Below are positions 53,463-63,799 of a stretch of 64,000 nucleotides of DNA, piece by piece. Location of the stretch: the NCBI RefSeq assembly GCF_900167015.1, contig NZ_FUXX01000006.1:19219-83218 (forward strand). Reading direction: 5' to 3'. The notes beneath the pieces were generated by a model. The model did no database searches and was not told where the DNA came from. It saw only the letters and a list, made by a program, of their open reading frames with translations. Each line of letters opens with the position of its first letter. Position 1 is the first letter of the stretch. This stretch comes from Succinivibrio dextrinosolvens DSM 3072. GTDB lineage: Bacteria > Pseudomonadota > Gammaproteobacteria > Enterobacterales > Succinivibrionaceae. The position numbers were made by a program, and so were the translations under genes.

Positions 53463-54947
53463 ATGAAAAACTGTATTGAAATCAGCTGGAAGCCAGACAG
53501 AACCTCTAGTATTCCTGCATATCAGCAGATAATTGATTTTTTTCTTTCTTCTGTAAGTTCAGGTGCATTTGCTGTAGGTATGAGACTTCCTTCCCAGAGA
53601 AAGCTCTCTGAGCTTTTTGAGGTGAATCGTTCAACAGTAAGCACTGCAATTGCTGAACTGTCATCCTACGGAATTATCAAAGGCAGCTATGGTGCTGGAA
53701 CTGAAATTGCTAGCAATACCTGGTCGGTACTTTTAAAAAGCAATCAGAGCTGGTCAAAGCATGTTCTCTCAGGTAACTTCAAGGAGAACATCTCTACTCT
53801 GCAGATGATAAATCAGCTGGAATTTGAAAGAAGTCTGTTAAGACTGGGAACAGGCGAACTTGATCCAAGACTTTTTCCCGTTAAATTATGGCAGAAGGCT
53901 TTGAGCCGTGTAGGAAAAGAAGTGGTTTCACTGGGCTATCTTGAGCCTTTGGGGCTTTATGAGCTTCGCTGTGAAATTGCCAGACATTTAAAGAAAATTG
54001 GTATAAATACCTCTCCAAAGTGTATTCTTATCACCTCAGGTTCACTTCAGGCTCTGCAGCTTATCTCAGTATGCCTTTTAAAAAGCGGATCAAAGGTGTT
54101 TGTTGAAGCCCCATCATATTTAAAATCCCTCCAGGTTTTCCAGTCCGCAGGTCTTGAGCTTACAGGAATATCTATGGATAAAGACGGGATGGAGTACTGG
54201 AAGATGCTGCCTTTGCTTAAGCCGTCTGCAAAAGAAAATACGTCTGTGGTTTATACAATTCCCAGCAACCATAATCCAACCGGAATCTGTATGAGCGATA
54301 AACGAAGAGAGGAGCTTTTGGATTTCTGTCTTACAAATAGAATTCCTGTTATAGAGGATGGAGCCTATCAGGAGCTAAGCTTTGATGACTGTTCTTTTAA
54401 TCCGATTAAATTCTTTGACCAGAACGGTATGGTAATTTATCTTGGAACCGCCTCTAAAACTCTGTCTCCGGGGCTTAGAATCGGATGGCTGGTTGCGCCA
54501 CAGGCAGTTGTTAAAAGATTAGGCGATGCAAAAATGCAGATGGATTATGGTGCCAGCTCTGTATCCCAGTATATATTCTTAGAATTCCTGAGATCTGGTA
54601 TGTATGATGATTATCTTTTCCGACTCAAATCTGTTTTGAAAAAAAGACTTGATAATGCGCTGAATGTTCTTTCAGAGAACTTTTCATCAATTGCAGACTG
54701 GACAAAACCTCATGGAGGTTTTTACATATGGCTTACTTTCAGAGCTCCAATAAGATCTGAACTGCTGTTTAATGCTGCGATTAAGGAAGGTATCCTATTG
54801 AATCCAGGGGATATTTACGATTTCAAAGACAATAATTCCCTAAGATTATCTTATGCGTACATTACTGAGAGTGAATTTGAAAAGGGGGCTACTACCCTCA
54901 AAAAACTGATAATCAAGCTTCAGTCTGAACATGGAAGAAAAAAATAG
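53463..54947 (+). CDS. MocR/PdxR-type PLP-dependent transcription regulator
   Basis: This 494-residue protein is a fusion of an N-terminal GntR-type winged helix (residues 12-80, with AVGMRLPSQRKLSELFEVN and RSTVSTAIAELSSYGII) and a type I aminotransferase-like domain (about 115-490). The PLP-binding Lys lies in YLGTASKTLSPGLRIGW (about residue 331). Such regulators sense amino acids through PLP and control adjacent transporters or biosynthesis genes. The divergent LysE-type exporter and the operator-like repeats support a local circuit. Whether it is an activator or repressor is not known. Confidence 0.92.
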   Translation: MKNCIEISWKPDRTSSIPAYQQIIDFFLSSVSSGAFAVGMRLPSQRKLSELFEVNRSTVSTAIAELSSYGIIKGSYGAGTEIASNTWSVLLKSNQSWSKHVLSGNFKENISTLQMINQLEFERSLLRLGTGELDPRLFPVKLWQKALSRVGKEVVSLGYLEPLGLYELRCEIARHLKKIGINTSPKCILITSGSLQALQLISVCLLKSGSKVFVEAPSYLKSLQVFQSAGLELTGISMDKDGMEYWKMLPLLKPSAKENTSVVYTIPSNHNPTGICMSDKRREELLDFCLTNRIPVIEDGAYQELSFDDCSFNPIKFFDQNGMVIYLGTASKTLSPGLRIGWLVAPQAVVKRLGDAKMQMDYGASSVSQYIFLEFLRSGMYDDYLFRLKSVLKKRLDNALNVLSENFSSIADWTKPHGGFYIWLTFRAPIRSELLFNAAIKEGILLNPGDIYDFKDNNSLRLSYAYITESEFEKGATTLKKLIIKLQSEHGRKK

Positions 54948-54962
54948 TGTCCCCCCAGAAAA

Positions 54963-55448
54963 TCAGATACTAAAAAAATTATGTATATTGCTCATTCTGT
55001 TCCCGTTAGACTGTGGAACACCTGTAACAGCGTTTTCATCAAGAAATGAAGAGGTAATAACTGTTCTTAAATAATCTATATAAGGCTGAGCGTTTTCTAT
55101 AAAGCATTCAGCTCCTTCCTCGAATCTGTCAGCTGTAAGGTGATCTATCGAAATATCGTAGCAGACCCACACAATAGTGGTTTCTTTATCATATACAATG
55201 CGAAGGTTGGAGAATTTTCCTCCTGCCATTGCTGCAGCAAGCAGGTCTGAGAATACATTTGGATGGTCTTCTGCGTTATCCCCAAGTTTTTCTACACTCA
55301 TAAAGAACATTACACTGTTATCTGTAATATTTGCATAAAGTTCATTACCGTCATTGAGTCTTGTAGTCGATATTCCATTCTCCAGAAAATCGTTAAGATG
55401 AACTCTCTTAAACTGCTTTAACAGATTGTTTATATGCATAATATCCAT
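54963..55448 (-). CDS. Class I-type T3SS chaperone, divergent from giant effector B
   Basis: This 161-residue protein has helix INNLLKQFKRVHLNDFL, strands ELYANITDNSVMFFMS and TTIVWVCYDISIDHL, and a closing helix (FEEGAECFIENAQPYIDYL). It is the third member of the group with the 19708 and 40282 products (shared TT[IV][VL]W[LV]C pattern and similar N-terminal helix), but its tail is short and ends NIHNFFSI. Its start faces the effector at 55643 across a 194-bp gap with GTAGTTACAT and GTAGTTCACAT motifs. A role in guarding effector B is likely by analogy. Confidence 0.78.
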   Translation of the reverse strand: MDIMHINNLLKQFKRVHLNDFLENGISTTRLNDGNELYANITDNSVMFFMSVEKLGDNAEDHPNVFSDLLAAAMAGGKFSNLRIVYDKETTIVWVCYDISIDHLTADRFEEGAECFIENAQPYIDYLRTVITSSFLDENAVTGVPQSNGNRMSNIHNFFSI

Positions 55449-55642
55449 GTTTTGCCCCTTATATATTTATTTTTTTGGGTGATTTTTACCTTTAATTTAA
55501 TTATGAATATATTCTACATTTTTTTCAAAACTATTTCGTGCGACACTTCACATATATTTTCTAAAGTAGTTACATAACGCAAGAAATATCTTATCATATA
55601 AAAAAGTAGTTCACATTTTATAGAATAGGAAAGGATTAGATT

Positions 55643-58600
55643 ATGTCAGATAGAATTAATGGCGCAGATAACAGAGTTAGCGCAGTAAATGTGAATAATG
55701 ACGCAGGCAATCAGGTACAGGGACATAACAGAAATTCAGCTCCTAATCAGGCTGTTAATTCTCTTGCCGGTGCTGTTAAAGAGCAGAATAATGCTGTAAA
55801 CAACCAGCTCCAAAATAATAATGAGGATGTTCTTGCAAATCTTCCTAACGACCTGTTTGAGGATGGCGATGTTCCTCAGCGTAATTTCTCTTTGAAGAAT
55901 CCTCTTGACTCAGCAGAAATACTGAATAAAGCCAAGTCCTTAAACGGAGAGAACCAGCAGATCTCTGGTATGGATGATGAGCTTTTTATAACCGGTTTTA
56001 TAAAACAGAACCAGGGCTTTGATGTTCTGTCTTATACAGCCTTAGCATGTCCAAATCTTGCAAAGCTTCAGGATTTAGCATCTCAGTGTGATCTTGAATT
56101 CAAAATTACATGTGCCAAGCACTTTAAAGAGATGTCTCCTATCAAACAGCTGCGTGTTCTATACAATGCCTCAACAAATGATGCACAAAGAGCCTATGTT
56201 GATCTTCTGATTGCTCATACTTTCTGTTATGCCTTTTCAAAAGATATTTTAGCTAAACTTCCTCAGAACAAGAGAGATCCAAACATAGAGAAGTCTCTGC
56301 AGGCTCTGATTGGTAATCTGATGGCAGCCTCATCTTCAGAAGATATAGCAAAGGCTGTTTCAGAACTCTATTCAACAGCAAATGACCTGCTCAAGGATGT
56401 ACCTAATCAGTTTGCTCAGAAAGCATTGGAACAGCTGCAGCGTTTTACAACCGCTATCTGTAATAATAAGGAAGCCGCCAACACCAAGGTTAACAAACTT
56501 GCAGACAGCTTTAGACAGGCTGCAGAAAATATTTCAAAGGTTGATCCTGAGTCTTTAAAAGCTAATAAAAGTCTTTTTGTTACAAACAATCGTACCGGTG
56601 GAATTCCTAAGCAGTGCGGTATTGTTGCCAATTATCTGTTCAATGAATCAAAGTCAATGGAGTATATTTCCTTCAATGAGCACAAGGCTATTGTTGATAA
56701 GCTTTTGAGCGAAAAGGATGAACTGGACAGAATCTTTAAGGATCCTAATCTTAATGGCTATACTCTTGATCAGATAAAGAATCGAATCAGGACTGAGGGC
56801 TTCAATAATGAATATCTGCTGGCTCAGCTTTCAAGATATGAGGAAAAGGCTGTCAGTGACATTAATTCACGCATTGAAGTTCTCTTTGCAAATCCAGGTA
56901 AAAATGACGCATTTGCCAATGAGCTGCTGTCAATTTTTTCAAGCATTAACAGGGAGATAACTTCTGAGAAAGCCTCAGTGGTTTTACAGACTCTTAAGGA
57001 TAAGTTCAGTGCTTTTGATGCAAACGCACATGAAGGCTTTAATGACAGTCTGAACTTTAAGACATTAAAGGCTCTGATTATAAGAGCTCCAGACAGTGAT
57101 GCACTTAAATCTAATTTCTCTGAAGTGATTAGACTTGTTGCAAATAACAAGTTTTCATTCCTGGGCTTTAGCGGTTTAAATGCACCAGCTAATGCAACAG
57201 AGGCGGTTAAGATTGAATCTGCTGTTTCATTCCTGGAATCATACGCTGAAGCCTTATCAGATCCACAAAGAGCAAAAACTCTTTTAAACGAGAAGATTGA
57301 TAAGGCATTAACAGATGGAAATACCAGATTAGCATTCTTCAAGATGGCAACAGCTCTTGCAAGAAATACAGATTCTCCTGCTGTAAAGCAGCAGTGTGGC
57401 TATATGAAGAATCTGCTGGCAGTAAAGGAATCTGTAAATCAAATCGTAGCTCAGATTACAACTGCAGCTAAAATTGATTTTGGTGCTAATACAGTAGAGG
57501 TTGTGAATCTTTTAGTTAAGATCGGAACTGGCTCAGCAAACAATATTACATCCGGAGATCTGAAGAAGCTTTTAGCCTTTACTGTCAATATTCCTTTAAA
57601 GGAACTCAATGCAATCTGGAACACTGTTCTTTATTCAGCATACCATCTGAATATGAAAGAGCTTATTGAATCCAACGCTATTGCTGATGCTCCTGCACGT
57701 GTTTACTCTACAGCTGCTGAAGAAAATGCAGCTGGAGCAAACGGTCCAACCCCAGGAGAGCAAGCAAGACAGAACTTTATTGCATCTTTAGATGCCAATG
57801 TCAGAGCTAAGCTTGGTGGTACCATGACAGGTGCTCTAAGAGAGAAAGGTCAGCTGTCAACAGTAAGTAATATTGCTTCAAGCCTTAACGCCAAGCTTGA
57901 TGACAAGAAAGCTCTGCAGACAGTGCTGGTTGCATCAGACAAGGGTAAATCTCTTCTGTCACTAGAAGAAATGCGTAAGGATGTCTATACCTTTGGAACC
58001 AGCTGGTCATCAGATGCCTACAATAACATCTCTGATCCTGATGAGCTTATCAAAATCGGCATCAATAAGAACAAGCTTGCAGATGAGGTTAACCGTAATC
58101 ATAAGATTGCAGACAATTTTATTCATCTGCAGAAGTCTCATGATGTAGCAATCGGTATGCCTACAATCTCAGCTCTTCTGTCAGCTCAGAAACTTGGTCC
58201 TAAAGATTCTGTAAAAGGTGAGGATGTAGCTGTTTCTATCTCCCTTTTAAGAGACAATCTCATTGATGATGCATCATTGCTTGATGATGCAACTCTGGCA
58301 GCTTATGGAATTAGTAACAGACAGCTAATAACCTTTACAAAAGATGAAATGACTTTTGCTAAAGATTATGCGGAATATCTTGTTCACCAGTCTCAATACC
58401 AGGCTCTGAATCTCGATTTTGAACCAGATCCTCGTTTTTCAGATGAGAATGTGAATGCATTTAAGACAAAGTGTCAGAATGCATTGTCAAAACTTGAGGA
58501 AGCCCTTACAACACAGGTCAATGTAGAACCTCTATCAAAGGTTACCAAGCTTCTGATTAACAAGTACATGCAGATTTCCGGTCTGATGAATGCTCACACA

Positions 58601-61165
58601 ATTGCTACATTTGAGGTTAGTCAGCTGTATCTGAAGAATCATAATATTTTAGATGCGGCTTTGCAGTCTCCAGATGAAGTTAAGAGAATTAATCTTGAGA
58701 TTACTGCTCGTGCTCATGCCAAGCAGAATGAGTATTTTGATGCCATCATCAATGGCAAAATGAATACTCAGACTGAATTCTTAAATCATCTTGTAAGTGA
58801 TTTCTCCTCAAAGGTAGCAGTCTACGAATACGATAAGATTGAGAATATTTCCAATGTAACAAAGGAAGTACCTCTGACTTCTGCTGAGAAGAAGGAACTT
58901 ATCAGCAACCTTAAGATTTTAAATCAGAATATTGATGTAAAAACCTTTACCCAGGTCCCAGAAGATCCAGTCAATGGTAAGACTTCCTTCAGTGCTGATC
59001 TTCTTGAGCTTTCAAATGCTGCTGATGATGAGGTATTTACCAGCAAGCTTAATGCCTTTATCGGTAATCATCTGAAGCTTGAAACTACAACTGTTGCTGA
59101 CTCAGTAGTAGTCTACAAGAGCTATGAGAACAGAACTTCAGAGAACGCTGCTACTACATCAATTTCTACAGCCCTGAGTGATGCTGCTGTCAATGCTGCA
59201 GCGGGTACTAATCTTAATAAGATTGTCTCCTCCTATAAGTCAGGCTACGGAAATACAGCTCGTAACAGGGAAGCTCTAGATCTTGATACAAAGCTAACCA
59301 AGAGTGAGTCTGAATCTTTAAGACCTCTATCTAACGAACTTCTTAGCAGAAGTGATGTCCGTGATGTGCTGAGACTTGCATCCAGCTACGCAGCAACAAA
59401 GCTTGGCTATGCTGGTAAGAACGCGCTTTATGAAGCTTACAAGAAGAGCGACACTCCTGCTGCTGAAAAGGCTAAGATTGAGAACATGATGGTTCACTGC
59501 CTGAAGGTTCGTGGCTTTGATTCAAACATGGCTAAACTTCTGGCAAAGGCAAGACTAAGTGAGACATCAGATCAGTTTATCCTGACCAAGATGTTCAGAA
59601 GTGTTAAGTCTCATTTCTTCTCAATTGTTAATGACATAAAAGGAGTCTTCAGATCTGCCAAGATTTTCTTTGGCGGACTGCCTTCAGATGAGGCTGAAAA
59701 GCGAGCTCATGATTTCCATGAGTACCTGCCTGCCATGAAGGAAACTGTTTCCAGAATCGGTGAAAATGAAATCCGATATGTAACACAGGATATGAACTTT
59801 AAGGTTTCATTCAATGCGCTTGCAGCAATTGACGCTGTTACAGGAGGAGCTTTAGATAAAAATGATATTCTGAAGGTTAAGGCTTCGCTCACCTTAGGCT
59901 CAAATGCTGCCATGATGATCGGAAGAAATCCTGATGGCAAAGTCAGCATGTTTATCAATGCAAGTATCTTACAGGTAGGCCTTGAAGTAGAAGCTTCCGG
60001 AAAGCCTGCAATTGCAGGTGGTGCGAAAGGCTCTGCCGGAGTTTCTGCAGGTGGTAACCGCATACTTGAGCTTAAGTTTGATACTGATGATGAAGCTGCA
60101 GCCTTCATGTGTAAGATGTATACCGCTCAGCTTACCGAAGAGGATGTACGTCTTGCTTCAGAGGCTGCTTCAGGATCATCCTTCAATGCCTCCGGTAAGG
60201 TGCAGGTTAAGGCAACCATGAGTAAGGTCCTACAGGGCTTTCTGCATCATGATGATCTTGATGCAATCAACAATGAAAAGGATGATGCAGCAAAGAAAGC
60301 CTTAGTAGAGAAGTATGCAAAAGAGCATCCTATAATCAAGAATATTGTTGATTACACAAACATTGGCGCTGTTGATCTTTCATACAAATTCAACTTCCAG
60401 CGTTCTAATGTTATTGATAATAGTGGCTCTATAGTTGAGTACCGTACTGAACATACAATAGGCAAGAAGATCAAATTATTTGAGCTTGCTCCTGGTACTC
60501 ATAAACCAGATTTCTCCAATCTGGACAAGGGAGCAGATCAGGTATTTAAGGATATAGTAAAAGTCAAGGATGGAACTGACGTTGTAACGGATATAATCGT
60601 GTCTACCACAACCAATGCCTTGAATAAGAGCGATCCGAAAAAGGCAAAGAAGTTTGTTGATGCTGTAGATAGTCTCTCAAAGAAAATAGACAAGTATAAC
60701 CAGTACAATAATGATATTTATCATATTGAGCATATTTCATCCAAGCACTATTCCGCAACAACAGGAAATATTGATGCGGCAACTGAAAAAACTGTATCCA
60801 ACAAGCTGACAGATAACGATCTTAAGCTGATGGAGGAAAAGGGGCTTATCAACGATACTGTTAAAGCAAAGCTTCAGGAACTGATAGAAAAAGAAAAAAT
60901 TGTTAAGGTTACCTTTGTTCGAACCCTTAAGCAGTCAGTTATTGATACCTATAAGGATGATAAGGCTAAGCTTGAAAAGGAAGCTGGCAAGGTAAACTCC
61001 AATTTCACTTTACAGGATGTGATTATTGAAACCAAGGGAGGGGAGTCTTCGACTATTAAGAATGAAGATTGGCTGTCTATAGTAAGTGGCGGTTACGCAA
61101 GCTATACCACAGAAAACAAGTCAAATTCAAATTATGTTCTGAAGATAAGCGCAACCAGCCTGTAG
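55643..61165 (+). CDS. Giant T3SS effector B, AvrE/DspE-like architecture
   Basis: The 1840-residue protein is a paralogue of effector A: AQRAYVDLLIAHTFCY, RLASSYAATKLGYAGKN, AAIDAVTGGALDKND and EKTVSNKLTDNDLKLMEEKG match it. The first 90 residues are Asn/Gln-rich and disordered, a likely secretion signal. Residues to about 1400 are mostly helical. A Gly/Ala-rich region (GLEVEASGKPAIAGGAKGSA) ends in ILELKFDTDDEAAAFMCKMY near residue 1475, and the last 100 residues are beta-rich. The size equals that of DspE. The start has AGGAAAGGATT ahead. A class I chaperone gene lies divergently upstream. No catalytic motif was seen. Confidence 0.62.
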   Translation: MSDRINGADNRVSAVNVNNDAGNQVQGHNRNSAPNQAVNSLAGAVKEQNNAVNNQLQNNNEDVLANLPNDLFEDGDVPQRNFSLKNPLDSAEILNKAKSLNGENQQISGMDDELFITGFIKQNQGFDVLSYTALACPNLAKLQDLASQCDLEFKITCAKHFKEMSPIKQLRVLYNASTNDAQRAYVDLLIAHTFCYAFSKDILAKLPQNKRDPNIEKSLQALIGNLMAASSSEDIAKAVSELYSTANDLLKDVPNQFAQKALEQLQRFTTAICNNKEAANTKVNKLADSFRQAAENISKVDPESLKANKSLFVTNNRTGGIPKQCGIVANYLFNESKSMEYISFNEHKAIVDKLLSEKDELDRIFKDPNLNGYTLDQIKNRIRTEGFNNEYLLAQLSRYEEKAVSDINSRIEVLFANPGKNDAFANELLSIFSSINREITSEKASVVLQTLKDKFSAFDANAHEGFNDSLNFKTLKALIIRAPDSDALKSNFSEVIRLVANNKFSFLGFSGLNAPANATEAVKIESAVSFLESYAEALSDPQRAKTLLNEKIDKALTDGNTRLAFFKMATALARNTDSPAVKQQCGYMKNLLAVKESVNQIVAQITTAAKIDFGANTVEVVNLLVKIGTGSANNITSGDLKKLLAFTVNIPLKELNAIWNTVLYSAYHLNMKELIESNAIADAPARVYSTAAEENAAGANGPTPGEQARQNFIASLDANVRAKLGGTMTGALREKGQLSTVSNIASSLNAKLDDKKALQTVLVASDKGKSLLSLEEMRKDVYTFGTSWSSDAYNNISDPDELIKIGINKNKLADEVNRNHKIADNFIHLQKSHDVAIGMPTISALLSAQKLGPKDSVKGEDVAVSISLLRDNLIDDASLLDDATLAAYGISNRQLITFTKDEMTFAKDYAEYLVHQSQYQALNLDFEPDPRFSDENVNAFKTKCQNALSKLEEALTTQVNVEPLSKVTKLLINKYMQISGLMNAHTIATFEVSQLYLKNHNILDAALQSPDEVKRINLEITARAHAKQNEYFDAIINGKMNTQTEFLNHLVSDFSSKVAVYEYDKIENISNVTKEVPLTSAEKKELISNLKILNQNIDVKTFTQVPEDPVNGKTSFSADLLELSNAADDEVFTSKLNAFIGNHLKLETTTVADSVVVYKSYENRTSENAATTSISTALSDAAVNAAAGTNLNKIVSSYKSGYGNTARNREALDLDTKLTKSESESLRPLSNELLSRSDVRDVLRLASSYAATKLGYAGKNALYEAYKKSDTPAAEKAKIENMMVHCLKVRGFDSNMAKLLAKARLSETSDQFILTKMFRSVKSHFFSIVNDIKGVFRSAKIFFGGLPSDEAEKRAHDFHEYLPAMKETVSRIGENEIRYVTQDMNFKVSFNALAAIDAVTGGALDKNDILKVKASLTLGSNAAMMIGRNPDGKVSMFINASILQVGLEVEASGKPAIAGGAKGSAGVSAGGNRILELKFDTDDEAAAFMCKMYTAQLTEEDVRLASEAASGSSFNASGKVQVKATMSKVLQGFLHHDDLDAINNEKDDAAKKALVEKYAKEHPIIKNIVDYTNIGAVDLSYKFNFQRSNVIDNSGSIVEYRTEHTIGKKIKLFELAPGTHKPDFSNLDKGADQVFKDIVKVKDGTDVVTDIIVSTTTNALNKSDPKKAKKFVDAVDSLSKKIDKYNQYNNDIYHIEHISSKHYSATTGNIDAATEKTVSNKLTDNDLKLMEEKGLINDTVKAKLQELIEKEKIVKVTFVRTLKQSVIDTYKDDKAKLEKEAGKVNSNFTLQDVIIETKGGESSTIKNEDWLSIVSGGYASYTTENKSNSNYVLKISATSL

Positions 61166-61197
61166 CGTAGTTGTACGTATTGTGAACCAAAAAAAAC

Positions 61198-61229
61198 GAG
61201 GTCTGTATAATGCAGACCTCTGTTTTTTC
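61198..61229 (+). terminator. Rho-independent terminator after giant effector B
   Basis: GAGGTCTG and CAGACCTC form a perfect 8-bp stem with loop TATAATG, followed by TG and six T residues. Confidence 0.92.
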
Positions 61230-61255
61230 AGAGTGATTCTTTATAGCAGATTGAC

Positions 61256-61285
61256 AAAAAAAAGATCGACTTAGTCGACCTTTTT
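61256..61285 (-). terminator. Terminator for gltA
   Basis: On the minus strand GGTCGAC and GTCGATC pair (one G-U) around a TAA loop, followed by eight T residues. Confidence 0.8.
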
Positions 61286-61295
61286 GCGTTGTATT

Positions 61296-62612
61296 CTAAT
61301 TTCTGCTTCTGAAAGGTTTTACGTCACGCTTTTCCTTTCCGGTGTATACCTGACGAGGTCTACCGATTCTGAAGTCCTCATTTGTATGCATTTCATTCCA
61401 GTGGGTGATCCAGCCGATGGTTCTTGCCAGTGCGAAGATTACGGTGAACATTGAAGTTGGAATGCCGATAGCGTTCAGAATGATTCCTGAGTAGAAATCA
61501 ACGTTTGGATACAGATGTCTGGTTACAAAGTATTCATCGTTGAGGGCAATCTTCTCAAGCTCGGTTGCAATCTTCAGAAGAGGATTGTTGTCAATATGAA
61601 GTGCATCCAGTACTTCATGACAGGTGTCTCTCATAACAATTGCACGAGGATCAAAGGTCTTGTAAACACGGTGACCGAAGCCGAACAGCCTGAATGGATC
61701 GTTCTTGTCCTTTGCTCTTGCAATATACTCTGGGATTCTGTCAACAGAACCGATTTCCTCAAGCATACGCAGACAGGCTTCATTAGCACCGCCGTGAGCT
61801 GGGCCCCATAAAGAAGCTACACCTGCAGCAATACATGCATAAGGGTTGGCTCCAGATGAACCTGCAAGACGTACTGATGAGGTTGATGCGTTCTGCTCAT
61901 GGTCTGCATGAAGGGTAAAAATTCGGTCCAAGGCTTTTTCAACAATTGGGTTAACCTTATATTCCTCACATGGTGTAGAGAACATCATATGCAGAAAGTT
62001 TGCGGTATAGCTCAGATCATTTCTTGGGTAAACAAATGGGTGACCGATTGAGTACTTATATGACATAGCTGCCAGAGTTGGCATCTTTGCAATCAGTCGT
62101 ACTGCAGTAAGTTCACGATGCTCAGGATCGTAAATATCAAGCTTGTCATGATAGAAGGCTGATAGCGCTCCTGCCACACCGCAAAGCACAGCCATAGGGT
62201 GGGAGTCACGTCTGAAAGCCTGGAACAGTGATTCCATCTGAGTATGTACCAGAGTATGGTGTTTTACTCTGTGCACAAATTCCTGATACTGCTCTTTAGT
62301 TGGAAGCTCTCCCTTAAACAGCAGATAGCAGACCTGCAGATAATCGCATTTGGTTGCAAGCTGGTCGATTGGATATCCTCTGTATAGAAGAACACCATTC
62401 TTTCCATCAATGAAAGTAATCTTTGAGGTACATGATGCGGTTGATACAAAGCCAGGATCATAGGTGAAATATCCCTGCTTGCCGAGTTCTCTGATATCAA
62501 TTACTTCAGGTCCGATAGTTCCTTTAAGAATAGGAAGTTCAATCGGATCCTTACCTGGAATGATAAGAGTTGCATATTTGTCTAAAGCAGGTAGTTTTTC
62601 TTCTATTGCCAT
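61296..62612 (-). CDS. gltA: Citrate synthase
   Basis: It condenses acetyl-CoA and oxaloacetate to citrate in the cytoplasm. The 438-residue protein has the family motifs [33 protein letters not shown], the active-site region [17 protein letters not shown], and [14 protein letters not shown]. The length fits the larger NADH-sensitive type II enzyme of gammaproteobacteria (E. coli 427). It is a single-gene unit on the minus strand with its own terminator and is unrelated to the T3SS. Confidence 0.97.
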   Translation of the reverse strand: MAIEEKLPALDKYATLIIPGKDPIELPILKGTIGPEVIDIRELGKQGYFTYDPGFVSTASCTSKITFIDGKNGVLLYRGYPIDQLATKCDYLQVCYLLFKGELPTKEQYQEFVHRVKHHTLVHTQMESLFQAFRRDSHPMAVLCGVAGALSAFYHDKLDIYDPEHRELTAVRLIAKMPTLAAMSYKYSIGHPFVYPRNDLSYTANFLHMMFSTPCEEYKVNPIVEKALDRIFTLHADHEQNASTSSVRLAGSSGANPYACIAAGVASLWGPAHGGANEACLRMLEEIGSVDRIPEYIARAKDKNDPFRLFGFGHRVYKTFDPRAIVMRDTCHEVLDALHIDNNPLLKIATELEKIALNDEYFVTRHLYPNVDFYSGIILNAIGIPTSMFTVIFALARTIGWITHWNEMHTNEDFRIGRPRQVYTGKEKRDVKPFRSRN

Positions 62613-62820
62613 TATGATTATTCCTTATCATTTGTTTAATAAACAAAACGCATTAGCCATGATTTCATTGTAAACACATTCTCATAAATGTATAGATAAT
62701 TGAAAATATTGGCTCTTTGCACTGTTATAGAGCGCACGCTTGTGGTTCATTTTGCCAATCTGTTCCATATTTTCTTAATTTTGTATATGCTAGCAGGAAT
62801 ATCTAAGTTAAGAGTTAGCT

Positions 62821-63684
62821 ATGAAAGAAGTAATTATGGAAAGAAGAATTCTTTTAACCGAGTGTAAGGATGATGTTGGTCTTATTGCTAAGATTACCAA
62901 CGTCTGCTTCCTGTTTCATATGAACGTAATTCGTCAGGATCAGTTTGCTTCCCATGAAGATAACAGATTCTTTATGAGAACTGTTATTGAAGGTAACTTC
63001 AGTGACGAAAAGATTTCTGAGACTCTAATCAATACTGTTATCAATGTCCTTCCAGAAGGTGCTATTGTCCGTCTTAAGGATGAGTCAAAGCGCAGACTGT
63101 GTGTGCTGGTAACCAAGGAATCTCACTGTCTGGGTGAACTTCTGATGAAATCATATTCCGGTGCAATGAATGCTGATATCTCACTGGTTGCCGGTAACTA
63201 TCCTGAATTAGGTGCTCTTGCTGAGAAGTTTGGTGTTCCTTTCAAGCTTGTTTCCTGTGAGGGTATTACCAAGGAAGAGCAGGAAAAGAACATGATGGAT
63301 GTAATTGACGAGTGCAATCCAGATTATGTCATTCTGGCAAAGTACATGAGAATTCTTTCTCCAAACTTTGTAAATCACTATCCATTAGGCAAACTGATTA
63401 ACATTCACCACTCATTCCTACCTGCATTTATCGGTGCAAAGCCATATCATCAGGCTTACGACAGAGGTGTGAAGATTATTGGTGCTACAGCTCATTTTGT
63501 TACAAATAACCTGGACGAAGGTCCTATCATTGAACAGGATGTTATCAAGGTAAATCACCGTTATGATCCTCAGACTCTTGCCAAGGCCGGTCACGATGTA
63601 GAGCAGATGGTTCTGATGAGAGCTGTTAACAAGGTTTTAGATGACAAGGTGTTTATTCACGGTAATAAGACTGTAGTCTTCTAA
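62821..63684 (+). CDS. purU: Formyltetrahydrofolate deformylase
   Basis: It hydrolyses 10-formyl-tetrahydrofolate to formate and tetrahydrofolate, supplying formate for purine synthesis. The 287-residue protein has an N-terminal ACT domain (LLTECKDDVGLIAKITNVCF) and a C-terminal formyltransferase fold (VILAKYMRILSPNF, NIHHSFLPAFIGAKPYHQAY, GATAHFVTNNLDEGPIIEQD). The family His and Asp are seen in IHHSFLP and LDEGPI. ATG 62836 is an alternative start. A strong terminator follows. Confidence 0.96.
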   Translation: MKEVIMERRILLTECKDDVGLIAKITNVCFLFHMNVIRQDQFASHEDNRFFMRTVIEGNFSDEKISETLINTVINVLPEGAIVRLKDESKRRLCVLVTKESHCLGELLMKSYSGAMNADISLVAGNYPELGALAEKFGVPFKLVSCEGITKEEQEKNMMDVIDECNPDYVILAKYMRILSPNFVNHYPLGKLINIHHSFLPAFIGAKPYHQAYDRGVKIIGATAHFVTNNLDEGPIIEQDVIKVNHRYDPQTLAKAGHDVEQMVLMRAVNKVLDDKVFIHGNKTVVF

Positions 63685-63707
63685 ATCTTATTCTGTTTTC
63701 TTGTAAG

Positions 63708-63735
63708 GCACTATATTAGTATAGTGCTTTTTTTT
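63708..63735 (+). terminator. Rho-independent terminator after purU
   Basis: GCACTATA and TATAGTGC form a perfect 8-bp stem with loop TTAG, followed by eight T residues. Confidence 0.93.
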
Positions 63736-63763
63736 GGTTCATCCGTGAATCTGTGGAAAGCCC
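63736..63763. mobile_element. Candidate end of an ISL3-type element
   Basis: The sequence beginning GGTTCATCCGTGAATC and running into GGAAAGCCC follows the purU terminator and precedes the transposase stop, the expected position of a terminal inverted repeat. The other end lies beyond the window, so this is not proven. AAAGCCCTGAT (63757-63767) and ATCAGGGCTTT (63786-63796) form an adjacent hairpin. Confidence 0.4.
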
Positions 63764-63799
63764 TGATTTGAATATAATAAAATTCATCAGGGCTTTCTT

